64,000 bases of DNA from Paramixta manurensis (GTDB lineage Bacteria; Pseudomonadota; Gammaproteobacteria; Enterobacterales; Enterobacteriaceae). Below, piece by piece: positions 10,127-19,535 of this stretch. The DNA is taken from contig NZ_CP054212.1 in NCBI RefSeq assembly GCF_013285385.1, positions 2,232,001 through 2,296,000 of the forward strand, written 5' to 3'. Numbering within the stretch: the first letter of the stretch is position 1; each line of letters begins with the position of its first letter. A program made the position numbers and the translations under genes. The notes beneath the pieces are model-generated. The model was given only the letters and a program-made list of their open reading frames with translations. It was not told the origin of the DNA and made no database searches.

Positions 10127-11002
10127 ATGAAAAAATATCTGTTAAGGCCTCTTTTTCGGGCGATTATGAAAAAAGCCTCGTCTGAAACTCGTGTGAAAAT
10201 AGGGTATTTCAGGAGCTATAACAAATGGCCAAACATAAAAAATCCACGCACGTTTAATGAAAAAGTGTTGCAGAGGATGGTTTATGATAAAAATCCACGC
10301 TATGCTGAATTGGCGGATAAATACGCTGTCAGGAAATATATTAGTGAAAAAATCGGTGAGGAGTATTTAATTCCATTGCTTTACGTTACATGTGACCCTG
10401 AAACGTTATTAAAGTTAAAGGATTGGTCACATACGGTGATTAAACCCAATCATGCAGCCGGCCTGGTGATGCTGTTCGACGAAGACCCTGATATTAAAGA
10501 GAAAGAAAGAGTTGTAGCAAAAACAAAAGAGTGGCTCAAGTTGGATTTTTCTAATGTAGCGGATGAGTGGCATTATTCAATGATTGAGCCATTGGTTTTG
10601 GTTGAAAGGAAAATAACGCCAGAAAATGTTATACCCAGAGACTACAAGTTTCATTGTTTTAGGCAAAATAATGGTGATATTAAATACGTCATGCAAGTAG
10701 TGGATGGTCGATTTGGCACTGTATCGAAAGGATATTATCTAAACTCACTAGACCAATGTGTATGGCATCATGGTGATGGTTGCCACCATTTAACTGAGGA
10801 TGAGAAAAGCAAGTTAAGTGAAGTTTTAGTTTTGCATGATTTAATTATGGGTAAAGAGTTCAAATATCTACGTATCGATTGGTATTTAATTGAAGGAAAA
10901 ATCTATTTCGGAGAGCTAACATTTACCTCCGGTGCAGGAAGAATCAATGGATTTGGGGCGAATTTAGAAAAGCAAATGGCTGAGTGGTGGCTACCGGAAT
11001 GA
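10127..11002 (+). CDS. TupA-like ATP-grasp protein (glycosyltransferase/ligase-like)
   Basis: Protein of 291 aa with TupA-like ATP-grasp features: TFNEKVLQRMVYD near the N-terminus, the VIKPNHAAG nucleotide-loop region (about residue 105), IPRDYKFHCF (about 182), and LRIDWYLIEGKIYFGELTFT near the C-terminus. TupA-like proteins are thought to attach amino acids or peptides to surface polysaccharides, though many are annotated as glycosyltransferases. It is coupled to the flippase gene and equally AT-rich. Exact reaction unknown. Confidence 0.72.
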   Translation: MKKYLLRPLFRAIMKKASSETRVKIGYFRSYNKWPNIKNPRTFNEKVLQRMVYDKNPRYAELADKYAVRKYISEKIGEEYLIPLLYVTCDPETLLKLKDWSHTVIKPNHAAGLVMLFDEDPDIKEKERVVAKTKEWLKLDFSNVADEWHYSMIEPLVLVERKITPENVIPRDYKFHCFRQNNGDIKYVMQVVDGRFGTVSKGYYLNSLDQCVWHHGDGCHHLTEDEKSKLSEVLVLHDLIMGKEFKYLRIDWYLIEGKIYFGELTFTSGAGRINGFGANLEKQMAEWWLPE

Positions 11003-11125
11003 ATAAGGCTAAACGCAGCAAGGTATTGAAATACTCTGTGCAAGCAGGGCGTTGCTGAATAAATAAGATGTTATCTCAGCAAGGCCCGTGGTATCTGATG
11101 CTCAAAAATAAACCTTTTCTGGAGG

Positions 11126-12304
11126 TTATTGCATCATTATCGAATCAATCCCGGCTATCAAACGATCTAACCCATCGGCCAATTTGGCGCGCGGGCAGCC
11201 AGCATTGAGCCGCAGAAAACCTTCACCCTCTACGCCATAGGTGTAGCCGGGCATGATCGCGACTTTCTGTTGCTCAATCAGCACCTGCTGTAAACGTCGC
11301 TCATCTATGCCGAGCGGACGAATGTCAATCCACGCCAGATAGGTGGCCTGCGGCGGTTGCCAGCCCAGCGCCGGGAATGCCTGGTTAAGACGGGCTGCGA
11401 TATAACGCAGGTTGTCACCCAAATAAGCGCGCAGTGCGTCAAGCCAGGCCTCACCGTGCCGATAGGCGGCAATATGCGCGGCAATCGCCATGACTGCCGG
11501 AGAGGAGAGACCATCGGCATTTTTTAATGCCTGAAACCATGCCTCGCGATCGTGCGGGTCGGCAATCATCCCCCATGCGCCGGTTAGCGCGGGAATATTG
11601 AAACTCTTTGAGGCGGAAGTGAACAGCGCCCAGCGATCGCGCGCCACGCTCTGCCACGGAATATGCGGCGTCGCGCCCATCACCATATCCATATGGATTT
11701 CGTCACTGATTACCCTGACCTGATAGCGCTGACATAATTCGGCCATCTGCTCCAGTTCATCCCGGCGCCAGACTTTGCCGGTTGGGTTATGCGGGCTGCA
11801 CAGCAGCATGATTTTACAATCGGGGCGCGCCAACAACTGTTCCAGCGCGGTCATATCGCAAATCCAGGCGTTGCCATCTTTCTGCAGCGGCGCAGCCAGC
11901 ACATGGCGCTGATTACCCTCAATCACTTTATAAAAAGCATCGTAGGCAGGCGTGTGGATCAGCACGCTGTCATTCGGCGCAGACCAGTGGCGAATCATTT
12001 GCGCCACCATATAAATCACTGATGGTCCATAAACCACATGCGTACTCTCAATAGAGAGCGCAAAGCGTTGTTGATACCAATGTGCAATGGCGGACAAAAA
12101 ATCCTCATGCTGCCAGCGGCTGTAACCGAATACGCCATGCTCAATGCGTTGGCGCAACGCGTCTAATACCGCCGGAGCGGTGGGGAAATCCATATCCGAA
12201 ATCGTGAAGGGCAGCAAATCTGCCTGCCCAAAACGGTCGGCGACGAAATCCCATTGCGTACACCAACTGCCGTGCCGGTCGGTTATTACATCAAAATCAA
12301 ACAT
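11126..12304 (-). CDS. malY: MalY, PLP-dependent C-S lyase and maltose-regulon modulator
   Basis: Class-I aminotransferase-fold cystathionine beta-lyase-like enzyme of 392 aa; in E. coli it also binds and restrains MalT. Visible motifs are LPFTISDMDFPTAPAVLDAL near the N-terminus, CSPHNPTGKVW, the ISDEIHMD cofactor aspartate segment, and TSASKSFNIPAL with the PLP lysine (about residue 233). It is the second gene of malXY, 81 bases after malX, with a hairpin in the gap. Confidence 0.93.
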   Translation of the reverse strand: MFDFDVITDRHGSWCTQWDFVADRFGQADLLPFTISDMDFPTAPAVLDALRQRIEHGVFGYSRWQHEDFLSAIAHWYQQRFALSIESTHVVYGPSVIYMVAQMIRHWSAPNDSVLIHTPAYDAFYKVIEGNQRHVLAAPLQKDGNAWICDMTALEQLLARPDCKIMLLCSPHNPTGKVWRRDELEQMAELCQRYQVRVISDEIHMDMVMGATPHIPWQSVARDRWALFTSASKSFNIPALTGAWGMIADPHDREAWFQALKNADGLSSPAVMAIAAHIAAYRHGEAWLDALRAYLGDNLRYIAARLNQAFPALGWQPPQATYLAWIDIRPLGIDERRLQQVLIEQQKVAIMPGYTYGVEGEGFLRLNAGCPRAKLADGLDRLIAGIDSIMMQ

Positions 12305-12326
12305 AAGCGCCTCAATACTAAAAAAG

Positions 12327-12363
12327 AAAACCCCCGCTGGTAAAAAAAACAGCCGGGGTTTTT
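12327..12363. terminator. Stem-loop between malX and malY
   Basis: Inverted arms CCCCCGCTG and CAGCCGGGG flank a short A-rich loop, with A-tract and T-tract on the outside, so the hairpin resembles a terminator on both strands. It lies between two codirectional genes of one operon, so it could attenuate malY or serve as an mRNA processing/stability element. Confidence 0.55.
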
Positions 12364-12385
12364 GCTCCCTGTAGGGTTTACCGGG

Positions 12386-13975
12386 TTACGCCGGTACGCT
12401 CATCAGGCTGGCGATTTCATCTTTCACCGATTGTACCTGCGGGCCAATAACCACCTGCAGACTATGTTGGTTAAGATGCACCACACCAATAGCGCCATTG
12501 GCTTTTAACGCCGCATCATCAACCTGGCTCATATCGGCAATCGATAAGCGCAGACGTGTCAGGCAGTTATCCAGCGAAGTGATATTTGCTACGCCGCCCA
12601 GCGCCGCCAAAATTGCCGGTGAGTTATAGCCCGATTTTCCAACGCCCGCCCCGGCGAGGGTTTTCTCTACGCTGCTGCTGTTATCTACGTCACGTCCTGG
12701 GGTTTTAATATTGAAACGCGTAATGGCGAAACGGAAAATCGCATAGTAACCAGCAAACCAAATGGCGGCGATAACCGGCACCCAATACCACTTGGTTGCC
12801 AGGCCGTGCAGGATACCGAATACCACGAAGTCAATGACGTTGCCGTCAGTATTACCGATGGTCACCCCAAGCATTGCCATCACCGTAAAGCCCAAACCGG
12901 TTAATAGCGCATGGATTAAATAGAGCACCGGGGCCACGAACAGAAACAAGAATTCAATCGGTTCGGTGGTACCGCCAACCACGCAAGCGACCACGCCGGA
13001 AATCAGCAGTCCTTTAATTTTATGGCGATTCTCCGGACGTGCGCAGTGGTACATCGCCAACGCCGCGCCGGGCAGACCGCCGAGGAAGGCAGGCATTTTA
13101 CCCTGAGAAAGGAAACGCGTTGCGCTTTCGGCAAAGCCGCCGGAAGTGGGGCAAGAGAGTTGTGCCTGGAAGATGGTTAAGGCGCCGCTGACGCTATGCC
13201 CGCACACATCCATGGTGCCACCAGCATCGGTAAAGCGAATGATTGCCACCAAAATATGCTGCAAACCAAAGGGTAACAACAGACGCTCACCGGTACCGAA
13301 AATCATCGGGCCAAACTCACCGGCGCCATTGATAATCCAGCCCAGGCCGCTGATTGCGGCGGCAAACCATGGCCAGATTAACGGAATAACCAAACCGACC
13401 AAACCCATTACCAGCGTGGTGATAATAGGAACAAAGCGCGTACCACCAAAGAAAGCCAGCGCATCCGGCAGACGGATGGTTGAAAAACGTTCGTGCAGAT
13501 AGAACACGATAATACCAATGATCACCGCGCCGAGGATCCCGGTATCGATCGACTGAATGCCGATAATGTTCTGGATATTGTTGGCTTTCAGCACCGCCGG
13601 ATCGGTCGTCGGCAGTATGCCGTTAGCGGTGAGCCAAAAGTTAACGGCAAGGTTCATTACCGCAAAGCCGACAAACCCGGAAAACGCCGCCACACCTTTA
13701 TTTTCCCGCGCCATGCCAAGCGGAATGGCAATAGCAAACATGACGGGCAGGTAGCTAAAGGCAAATGAACCAATTTTACTCATCCAGATAAAGATTAACT
13801 GGAGGACGTGATTCCCCAGCAAGGGAATCAAATTGATCACATCATGACTGCTTAATGAACTGCCAATGCCGAGCATAATCCCGCAGAAGGAGAGTAATGC
13901 GACGGGCAGCATAAACGTTTTCCCCAGATTCTGGAAAAACTCCCATACGGTTATTTTTTGTTTGGTGGTAGCCAT
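12386..13975 (-). CDS. malX: PTS maltose/glucose-type IICB component MalX
   Basis: Sugar phosphotransferase permease of 529 aa: an N-terminal IIC membrane domain (about ten helices, with GTTEPIEFLFLFVAP marking the sugar-binding loop region) and a C-terminal IIB domain with the phosphorylated cysteine in LDNCLTRLRL (about residue 465). The ATG at 13975 (MATTKQKITVWEFFQ) is preceded by AGGAG; the open frame runs upstream to 14041 without homology. It is divergent from malI across two MalI-type operators. Confidence 0.93.
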   Translation of the reverse strand: MATTKQKITVWEFFQNLGKTFMLPVALLSFCGIMLGIGSSLSSHDVINLIPLLGNHVLQLIFIWMSKIGSFAFSYLPVMFAIAIPLGMARENKGVAAFSGFVGFAVMNLAVNFWLTANGILPTTDPAVLKANNIQNIIGIQSIDTGILGAVIIGIIVFYLHERFSTIRLPDALAFFGGTRFVPIITTLVMGLVGLVIPLIWPWFAAAISGLGWIINGAGEFGPMIFGTGERLLLPFGLQHILVAIIRFTDAGGTMDVCGHSVSGALTIFQAQLSCPTSGGFAESATRFLSQGKMPAFLGGLPGAALAMYHCARPENRHKIKGLLISGVVACVVGGTTEPIEFLFLFVAPVLYLIHALLTGLGFTVMAMLGVTIGNTDGNVIDFVVFGILHGLATKWYWVPVIAAIWFAGYYAIFRFAITRFNIKTPGRDVDNSSSVEKTLAGAGVGKSGYNSPAILAALGGVANITSLDNCLTRLRLSIADMSQVDDAALKANGAIGVVHLNQHSLQVVIGPQVQSVKDEIASLMSVPA

Positions 13976-14023
13976 ACGATCTCCTGGCAAAAAAATGCTC
14001 AGCAGGCGCTGAGGTAAAATAAG

Positions 14024-14039
14024 GATAAAACGTTTTACC
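14024..14039. promoter_or_regulatory. MalI-type operator proximal to malX
   Basis: GATAAAACGTTTTACC is a near-perfect palindrome centred on ACGT, matching the LacI/GalR-family operator form recognised by MalI. It lies 49 bases upstream of the malX ATG. Confidence 0.8.
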
Positions 14040-14102
14040 AACCATTAATGCGCGGCCTATCACACTTTTATTGGCACTCAAGGTTTTATTTAACCGGCTT
14101 AA

Positions 14103-14118
14103 GGTGTAACGTTTTACC
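14103..14118. promoter_or_regulatory. MalI-type operator proximal to malI
   Basis: GGTGTAACGTTTTACC is a second imperfect palindrome with the same AACGTTTTACC half, 55 bases before the malI ATG. The pair fits repression of malXY and autoregulation of malI. Centre-to-centre spacing is 79 bases. Confidence 0.75.
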
Positions 14119-14172
14119 ACCATCCGATCATTTTGTACGGATGTGGCGTAAGCCCTTCAAAATAGAGCAGCT

Positions 14173-15204
14173 ATGTCGCAAAAAAAAATTACCATCAATG
14201 ATGTCGCCGAAGAGGCCAGCGTATCGGTAACTACCGTTTCGTTGGTGCTGTCGGGAAAGGGCCGTATTTCAGCCGCGACGGCAGAACGCGTTAATCAGGC
14301 GATTGAAACCCTGGGATATGTCCGTAATCGATCCGCGATGATGTTGCGTGGCGGCGATAGCGGCGTGGTTGGGCTGATTGTTCGCGATATTTGCAATCCG
14401 TTTTACGCCGAGATGACAGCCGGTCTGAGTGAAATGCTGGAGAAGCAGGGGAAAGTGTTGTTTCTTACCCAAAGCGGTCAGCATGGGCAAAACCTTGATC
14501 GCTGTTTTGATTCGCTGGTTGCGCAAGGCGTGGAGGGGATTATTTTGGGCGGCGGGGCGGAGAATGCCAGTGAACTGCCGGAAAAAGCACGCGAATCCTC
14601 TATCCCGCTGATTTGCGCCTCGCGCGCCAGTAGCCTTGATGAAGTGGACTCTATTCGGCCGGATAATATGCATGCGGCGAAAATGGCGACCGAGTATTTA
14701 ATTAAACGCGGGCATCATTGTATCGCCTGGCTCGGCGGGTCGGGGTCTTCACTGACGCGCGCTGAACGTATTGGCGGCTACTGTTCGACCTTATTGCAAT
14801 ATGGTCTGCCTTTTCGTAATGAGTGGATTATTGAATGCGGTAGCCATCAGCGTGATGCCGCCGCGCTTACCGAACAGTTGATTCATCATCATCCGACGAT
14901 TACCGCGATTTTGTGCCATAACGCCTCGGTCGCGTTGGGTTGCTATTTTGGCCTGCAACGTATCGGTCGCACCATTGGTAAGGGCGCGGTTGATAGCTAT
15001 TACGATCAACAAGTGGCACTGGTGGGGTTTGGCGATGTGCCGGAAGCTGAGTTAACCGATCCGCCATTAACCTTTGTTACCAGCTCGGCGCGAGAGATTG
15101 GGCGCAGCGCGGCGACGCGCTTGCTGCAACGGATGGCGCAGCCAGATGAAAATATTCAGAATGTGATTATGCCATCAACGCTGATTGAGCGTGGCTCGGC
15201 TTAG
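14173..15204 (+). CDS. malI: LacI-family repressor MalI
   Basis: Repressor of malXY, 343 aa. The N-terminal helix-turn-helix reads ITINDVAEEASVSVTTVSLV with the hinge LSGKGRISAATAERV, then a periplasmic-binding-protein-like ligand domain (GVVGLIVRDICNPFYAEM, about residue 58 on). It is divergent from malX with two matching operators between. The ribosome site is weak (GAGCAG). Confidence 0.93.
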   Translation: MSQKKITINDVAEEASVSVTTVSLVLSGKGRISAATAERVNQAIETLGYVRNRSAMMLRGGDSGVVGLIVRDICNPFYAEMTAGLSEMLEKQGKVLFLTQSGQHGQNLDRCFDSLVAQGVEGIILGGGAENASELPEKARESSIPLICASRASSLDEVDSIRPDNMHAAKMATEYLIKRGHHCIAWLGGSGSSLTRAERIGGYCSTLLQYGLPFRNEWIIECGSHQRDAAALTEQLIHHHPTITAILCHNASVALGCYFGLQRIGRTIGKGAVDSYYDQQVALVGFGDVPEAELTDPPLTFVTSSAREIGRSAATRLLQRMAQPDENIQNVIMPSTLIERGSA

Positions 15205-15347
15205 CGGGAATGCTTTGAACGGGTGTATCCGAGGCGAAGAGCCGTGGCAGGAAATAATGCTTTATCGTCCACTGGTGGAGATGTTCCGGACCATTTCAGG
15301 TAAACTTATCTCAGAAAGTCCGGGAGCTTTTTAAGGATCAACAGTGA

Positions 15348-15677
15348 ATGAAAGTGAGTGAAGACGCGCTATTAAGGTCGGGCTTTAGCCATTCTGATCT
15401 TGAGAAAGTTAAAAACAATGTAGAAAACTTTGGCGGAACGCTTGAGGAAGTGATTCAAGACTTAGCAAAACGATTTAATGTCGCTAAATGGATTACTATT
15501 GTTGCCTTCGTTATCCTGATTTTTACGTCGGTCTTATCGACAAAAAGTAATGCTCTATCCTTGGCTTTTTCGCTGGTGGTAGGATTACCTTTCATCTGGT
15601 ATCTGACGCCCGCCAAACTCGCATTCAAAGCTTGGCGGTATAAAAAATATGTTTCTAGGATTGAGGGCGATCATTAA
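15348..15677 (+). CDS. Small two-helix membrane protein, candidate immunity protein
   Basis: Unrecognised protein of 109 aa. A charged N-terminal half (residues 1-45) is followed by two hydrophobic segments (about 46-63 and 68-88) and a basic tail. An AAGGA site precedes the ATG. Its last 23 bases overlap the 3' end of the DUF4225-like gene on the other strand. Small membrane proteins beside membrane-active T6SS cargo often give immunity, so that role is suggested by position only. Confidence 0.6.
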   Translation: MKVSEDALLRSGFSHSDLEKVKNNVENFGGTLEEVIQDLAKRFNVAKWITIVAFVILIFTSVLSTKSNALSLAFSLVVGLPFIWYLTPAKLAFKAWRYKKYVSRIEGDH

Positions 15678-16191
15678 TAGTCATTAAATCAAAAATAACC
15701 TTAGCTTTTACGCCGTATCCGACTATTCTCATAGTCAATTTTGGGCGGCTTAACGTACTGACTTTTCGGTAATAATCCACTGGCATATAGCGAAATAATC
15801 TCCATGCCCCGGGCTTTCTGATTAAGCCTAAAATGCTATAAGCATTAGCAGCAAGTGAAATTGATTTATATACACCTAACCCATTTTCGCGACTGAATCC
15901 CATAAATTCGGCGGTAGACATGGCTGCGTTAGCCGCAAACCCTTCAGACGCTGATTCATGAAGTACCTGATGACTAAATTCCTTGCTCAACCCATTAAAT
16001 CCGTCCGTAACGAGCACTGCTCCGGCCAACACACCTATCGGAGTGGCACTGGCAAGAAGAGTGGCGCCTAAAGCCATCTCTGCCCCGGACAACACCACAT
16101 TTACCGCCGAAATCACATAGCCAACAATTTTGTTGTTTTCCCGGACAAATTCGACTTTTGCATACAGTTTTGCCGTCTTCATGCGCAGCAT
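15655..16191 (-). pseudogene. DUF4225-like C-terminal part of a broken Hcp effector
   Basis: Frame of 178 aa from MLRMKTAKLYAKVEFV. It has Gly/Ala-rich hydrophobic stretches (NKIVGYVISAVNVVLSGAEM, ATLLASATPIGVLAGAVL) and DGFNGLSKEF, resembling DUF4225 proteins found as C-terminal extensions of Hcp-type T6SS effectors. The open frame continues upstream to a TAA at 16240-16242, and residues before the ATG still look coding (LRAETSNLEEQGR). The gene has therefore lost its front through a rearrangement. It might be translated on its own. Confidence 0.6.
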
Positions 16192-16385
16192 CCGGCCCTG
16201 TTCTTCAAGATTTGAAGTCTCTGCCCTGAGATTTTTGAGTTAGTAAATGATGTTTTCCCGGGCCCCGAACCAATGTCATCACGCCGACTGCCCCAGGTAT
16301 AGGTCACGGCATCTATCCATCCCTCATGGGCGGCATCCCTTGATTCACCGGCCACACCCGCAATTTTCAGAAATACGTTATTCAT
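16179..16385 (-). pseudogene. Hcp (T6SS tube protein) N-terminal remnant
   Basis: The first about 45 residues (MNNVFLKIAGVAGESRDAAH, then EGWIDAVTYTWGS and GPGKTSF) are the start of an Hcp1-family type VI secretion tube/effector protein, normally about 160-170 aa. After TSFTNS the frame leaves the family and stops at 16179, and the downstream DUF4225-like frame is out of phase. Most of the Hcp fold has been deleted. A GGAAGAAG ribosome site is still present. Confidence 0.75.
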
Positions 16386-16457
16386 CTTCTTCCCTGTTGT
16401 TTATATAAACATCCCGTAAAGATTACCTGACTACTATCCCGTCTTTTATACCAGCTA

Positions 16458-16479
16458 AAGGAGGCGCAATCGCCTCCTT
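16458..16479 (-). terminator. Hairpin downstream of hcp remnant promoter and ydgA 5'-distal gap
   Basis: AAGGAGGCG, 4-base loop, CGCCTCCTT: a perfect 9-bp stem just after the ydgA stop, likely the ydgA 3' end. The U-run on the minus strand is short (TTT). Confidence 0.6.
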
Positions 16480-16496
16480 ATTGCATGTTGCATGCT

Positions 16497-18020
16497 TTAT
16501 GGTGCCGGGTTTTCGGCTGGAGCAGCCGGATCGCTGCCCAGCATATAACGCGACAAGAACTGTTCGAGCGGCATTTTCTCGCCATTCATCGTCACCTGGC
16601 CGCCGGTATATTGCAGGCTGGAGACGATATTATCATCTTGTTGCGTGGTGAGCTTAAACATCTGCCCCATGGCGGCGACGCCTTTAACCTGCTGATCGGC
16701 AAGCTTATTGGCATCATCATCTTTGTAGCCTTCGGTCATCGCGACATGCTTCATTAACTCGGTCGCCATCGGCATATTAATCACCAATTTACCGTCCAGC
16801 GTTTTCATTACCCGGTCGAAAACCTGCGCGGTGTCTTGCGCGTCGCCGCTGGCGGTTGCCGGATCGCGGAAATGCAGCGCCAGGTTAAAGGTGCTTTCGC
16901 CTTTATCATTTTTCCAGCTAAACGGAGCGATGGTTACTACCGGGTCGCCTTTCAGCACTAAGGGGAGGTTAGCGGCAAGGATCTGACGCACGCCTTCCTG
17001 ATAACGCAACGGATCGTCGCCAATACCGGGCTGGTTCAGCAACGAAGTCATTTGATTGTGATAGTTTTCCGAGAAGGTTTTCAACGCTTGCGCGTCAAAC
17101 TGCGACAATTTCATCGACAATTTGCCTTGACCCAGCGGCTGATCCTGCACTTTTAAGCTATCCAGCGTGTAGTCAATCTGCCCGGAAACCTGTTTATTCT
17201 CACCGTTAAAATTAGAGGTTCCTTTCAATCCTTCCAGCGTAACGGCGTTTTTGCCATTTACCGTGGCGTCCATCTTTTTCAGCTCAATCGTTTGGTCGCC
17301 AACGCGTAATCCTTCAGGGCTCAGGTGTGTATCACCGGAAAGTTTTAAACCATTAAAGGTGAAACCAACCGTATACAGTACCGGGGCGCCATCCTGCTGT
17401 TTACTGGTGGTAATCGCGATGCTGTCAATGTCGCTACTAAAGCCAACTTTGTCGCCTTGCGCATCACTATCGATATTTACTGTGCCGCCGTTCCAGGCGT
17501 AACGCTCACCGCTCTGCGCATTTTGGTAATCTACCGGTAACAGACCAATATCTGAATTTGTCGCGCCGCTGTAACCGATACGGGTATCCGCCTGAATAAT
17601 GGATTTCCCGTTAGTCAGTTCAAACAGGCGTTTTACTGCGTCAGTATTTTCCAGCTCGGTATGCACCGAAGCCATGCCAGGCAGCAGATTGAATTTCTTT
17701 AACTGCGCCAGCGGGAAGGGACCATGATCGATTTTTTCGTTAAACACCACGCTCTGACCCGGTTTCAGCAGGGCGTTATCTTCAGTTTGAGAGCTGGCCT
17801 GAACCACCAATTGTGCGGTACTGCTAAACAGGCCACGTTGATAGTTTTGATAGCTAACTTTTAAACGGCTATCGGGCGCCACGCTATTTAGCCGGGCATT
17901 GGCGTTGTCCACCAATTCATTCATATGCGTTTCTAACTGCTTACCGGTCAGCCAGGCGCCGCCGGTCCAAATTACCCCTAGCGCAATCACCACGCCAATC
18001 GCAATCTTTGTCTTTTTCAT
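16497..18020 (-). CDS. ydgA: DUF945 family protein YdgA
   Basis: Membrane-anchored periplasmic protein of 507 aa, function poorly defined. The N-terminus MKKTKIAIGVVIALGVIWTG, continuing GGAWLTGKQLE, is a signal anchor typical of YdgA. The body is beta-rich, with SYQNYQRGLFSSTAQL and repeated VTLEGL/TSNF-type strands. The ATG at 18020 has a GGA site 10 bases upstream and fits E. coli YdgA better than the ATG at 18032. It is followed by a hairpin. Confidence 0.88.
   Translation of the reverse strand: MKKTKIAIGVVIALGVIWTGGAWLTGKQLETHMNELVDNANARLNSVAPDSRLKVSYQNYQRGLFSSTAQLVVQASSQTEDNALLKPGQSVVFNEKIDHGPFPLAQLKKFNLLPGMASVHTELENTDAVKRLFELTNGKSIIQADTRIGYSGATNSDIGLLPVDYQNAQSGERYAWNGGTVNIDSDAQGDKVGFSSDIDSIAITTSKQQDGAPVLYTVGFTFNGLKLSGDTHLSPEGLRVGDQTIELKKMDATVNGKNAVTLEGLKGTSNFNGENKQVSGQIDYTLDSLKVQDQPLGQGKLSMKLSQFDAQALKTFSENYHNQMTSLLNQPGIGDDPLRYQEGVRQILAANLPLVLKGDPVVTIAPFSWKNDKGESTFNLALHFRDPATASGDAQDTAQVFDRVMKTLDGKLVINMPMATELMKHVAMTEGYKDDDANKLADQQVKGVAAMGQMFKLTTQQDDNIVSSLQYTGGQVTMNGEKMPLEQFLSRYMLGSDPAAPAENPAP
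17713..17720 (+). other. KOPS octamer pointing right
   Basis: GGGAAGGG matches the FtsK orienting sequence GGGNAGGG. It is on the + strand, left of dif, so it directs FtsK rightward to dif at 45.4 kb. Confidence 0.6.
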
Positions 18021-18151
18021 CGATGCTGTCATCCTTTCACTGTATCTTCCACTGCCGGCATTGGCTCTTGGGCAAGTGGCGAAAAAACGCCCGAAGGCGT
18101 TTGGTTAATAGCTTGAATAATAATAGCAATTGCTGCCGCTTACGTCAGTGC

Positions 18152-19327
18152 TTAGCGTAATTGGTTAAATACCCGCGCCAGACGCCCGGTTCCGCTAATT
18201 GACACCGGAGGTTCATTGGCGGCAATAAAGCACGACTCGCCGGGTTGCAGAGCTAACTGCTGTTGCCCTTTGTTGATTACAGCCTGACCTTCAATACAGA
18301 ACAGGATGGCTGCGCTATCCCAGTTCACCGGCTTAGGCTGGCTGGAAAGCGTATGAATAGCGAAAGCAAAGTCCTCAACCGGAATTGGGAAGCTTAGCGT
18401 ATCGTCACTTTGTACTGGCTGTGTAAGCAATGTATCGTAAGGTTTCGCTTCAAATTTAACGTTCGCCAGCAGTTCGGGAATATCGATATATTTCGGTGTG
18501 AGCCCGGCGCGTAATACGTTATCTGAATTAGCCATCACCTCCAGCGCCACACCTTTCAGGTAGGCATGCGGCGTTTCAGCAAATAAAAACATCGCTTCGC
18601 CTGGCTGTAACTCAATCACATTTAATAACAGGGGGGAGAACAAGCCGCTGTCATCCGGATAAAACTCGGCAATCGCTTTAATGGTTTCCCACGGTTGCCC
18701 TTGTTGCGCATTGAGCGCTGATTTTAAAACCCCTAACGCCAGCGATTTGGCTTCATCCTTCATCGACAACAGGCTGGCAAACAGCGTCGCCAGGTTTTCG
18801 CTGTCAGCATGCTGCAAGAAATGTGCGATGGCTGGATGCGCGCCCGCTACCGGTTGTAACAGGGAGACAATCTCATGCAATTCGCGGAAGCCGTTAACTG
18901 CCTGGAATGGCGTTAAAGCATAGACCAGCTCAGGCTTATGGTTGGGATCTTTGTAATTACGCTCGGCGGCATCAAGCGGAATACCGGCGGCATTCTCTTT
19001 CGCGAAGCCGATTTCCGCCGCGGCTTTGCTCGGGTGCACCTGGATGGAAAGCGGTTGATCGGCACACAGGACCTTAAACAGGAACGGGAGTTCGCCAAAT
19101 CTTTTCGCCACCGCGTTGCCCAAAAACGCCTCTTTATTACTCTCAATAACTTCACGCAGAGAATGCTGCTCGCCGTCAATTTCAATGCGCGAGCTGCTTT
19201 TGGGATGAGCCCCCATCCAAAGCTCGGCCATCGGGCGTAAATCAGGATTAGCGATACCATAGAGTTCGGTTAGCGCAGTTTTACTGCCCCATGCGTAATT
19301 TTGCAGCGAATTGATTAATTTTTGCAT
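18152..19327 (-). CDS. manA: Mannose-6-phosphate isomerase
   Basis: Zn-dependent isomerase interconverting mannose-6-P and fructose-6-P, 391 aa. Family signatures are NYAWGSKTALTELYG at the N-terminus, WMGAHPKSSS, the metal site LSIQVHPSKA (about residue 95), NHKPELVYALTPF, and EVMANSDNVLRAGLTPKYID (about 260). It is monocistronic, lies between ydgA and fumC as in E. coli, and is divergent from fumC. Confidence 0.97.
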   Translation of the reverse strand: MQKLINSLQNYAWGSKTALTELYGIANPDLRPMAELWMGAHPKSSSRIEIDGEQHSLREVIESNKEAFLGNAVAKRFGELPFLFKVLCADQPLSIQVHPSKAAAEIGFAKENAAGIPLDAAERNYKDPNHKPELVYALTPFQAVNGFRELHEIVSLLQPVAGAHPAIAHFLQHADSENLATLFASLLSMKDEAKSLALGVLKSALNAQQGQPWETIKAIAEFYPDDSGLFSPLLLNVIELQPGEAMFLFAETPHAYLKGVALEVMANSDNVLRAGLTPKYIDIPELLANVKFEAKPYDTLLTQPVQSDDTLSFPIPVEDFAFAIHTLSSQPKPVNWDSAAILFCIEGQAVINKGQQQLALQPGESCFIAANEPPVSISGTGRLARVFNQLR

Positions 19328-19535
19328 AATTTATCCCGGATAAACGACGTTTAACTTCGGGTATTAAAACAGAAACTGTGTCTGAAAACACAGCCGAAAA
19401 ACACGATGTGATCGGGACGACGAGCAGGCATGATGTTAAATTATTGTTTGTGACACTACGACCTGCCCGTTATTTCGCTATTTAATGGCCAGCGGGCCTC
19501 TTGAAACCCAATGATTGTGCTAAAGGAGAGTTGTA

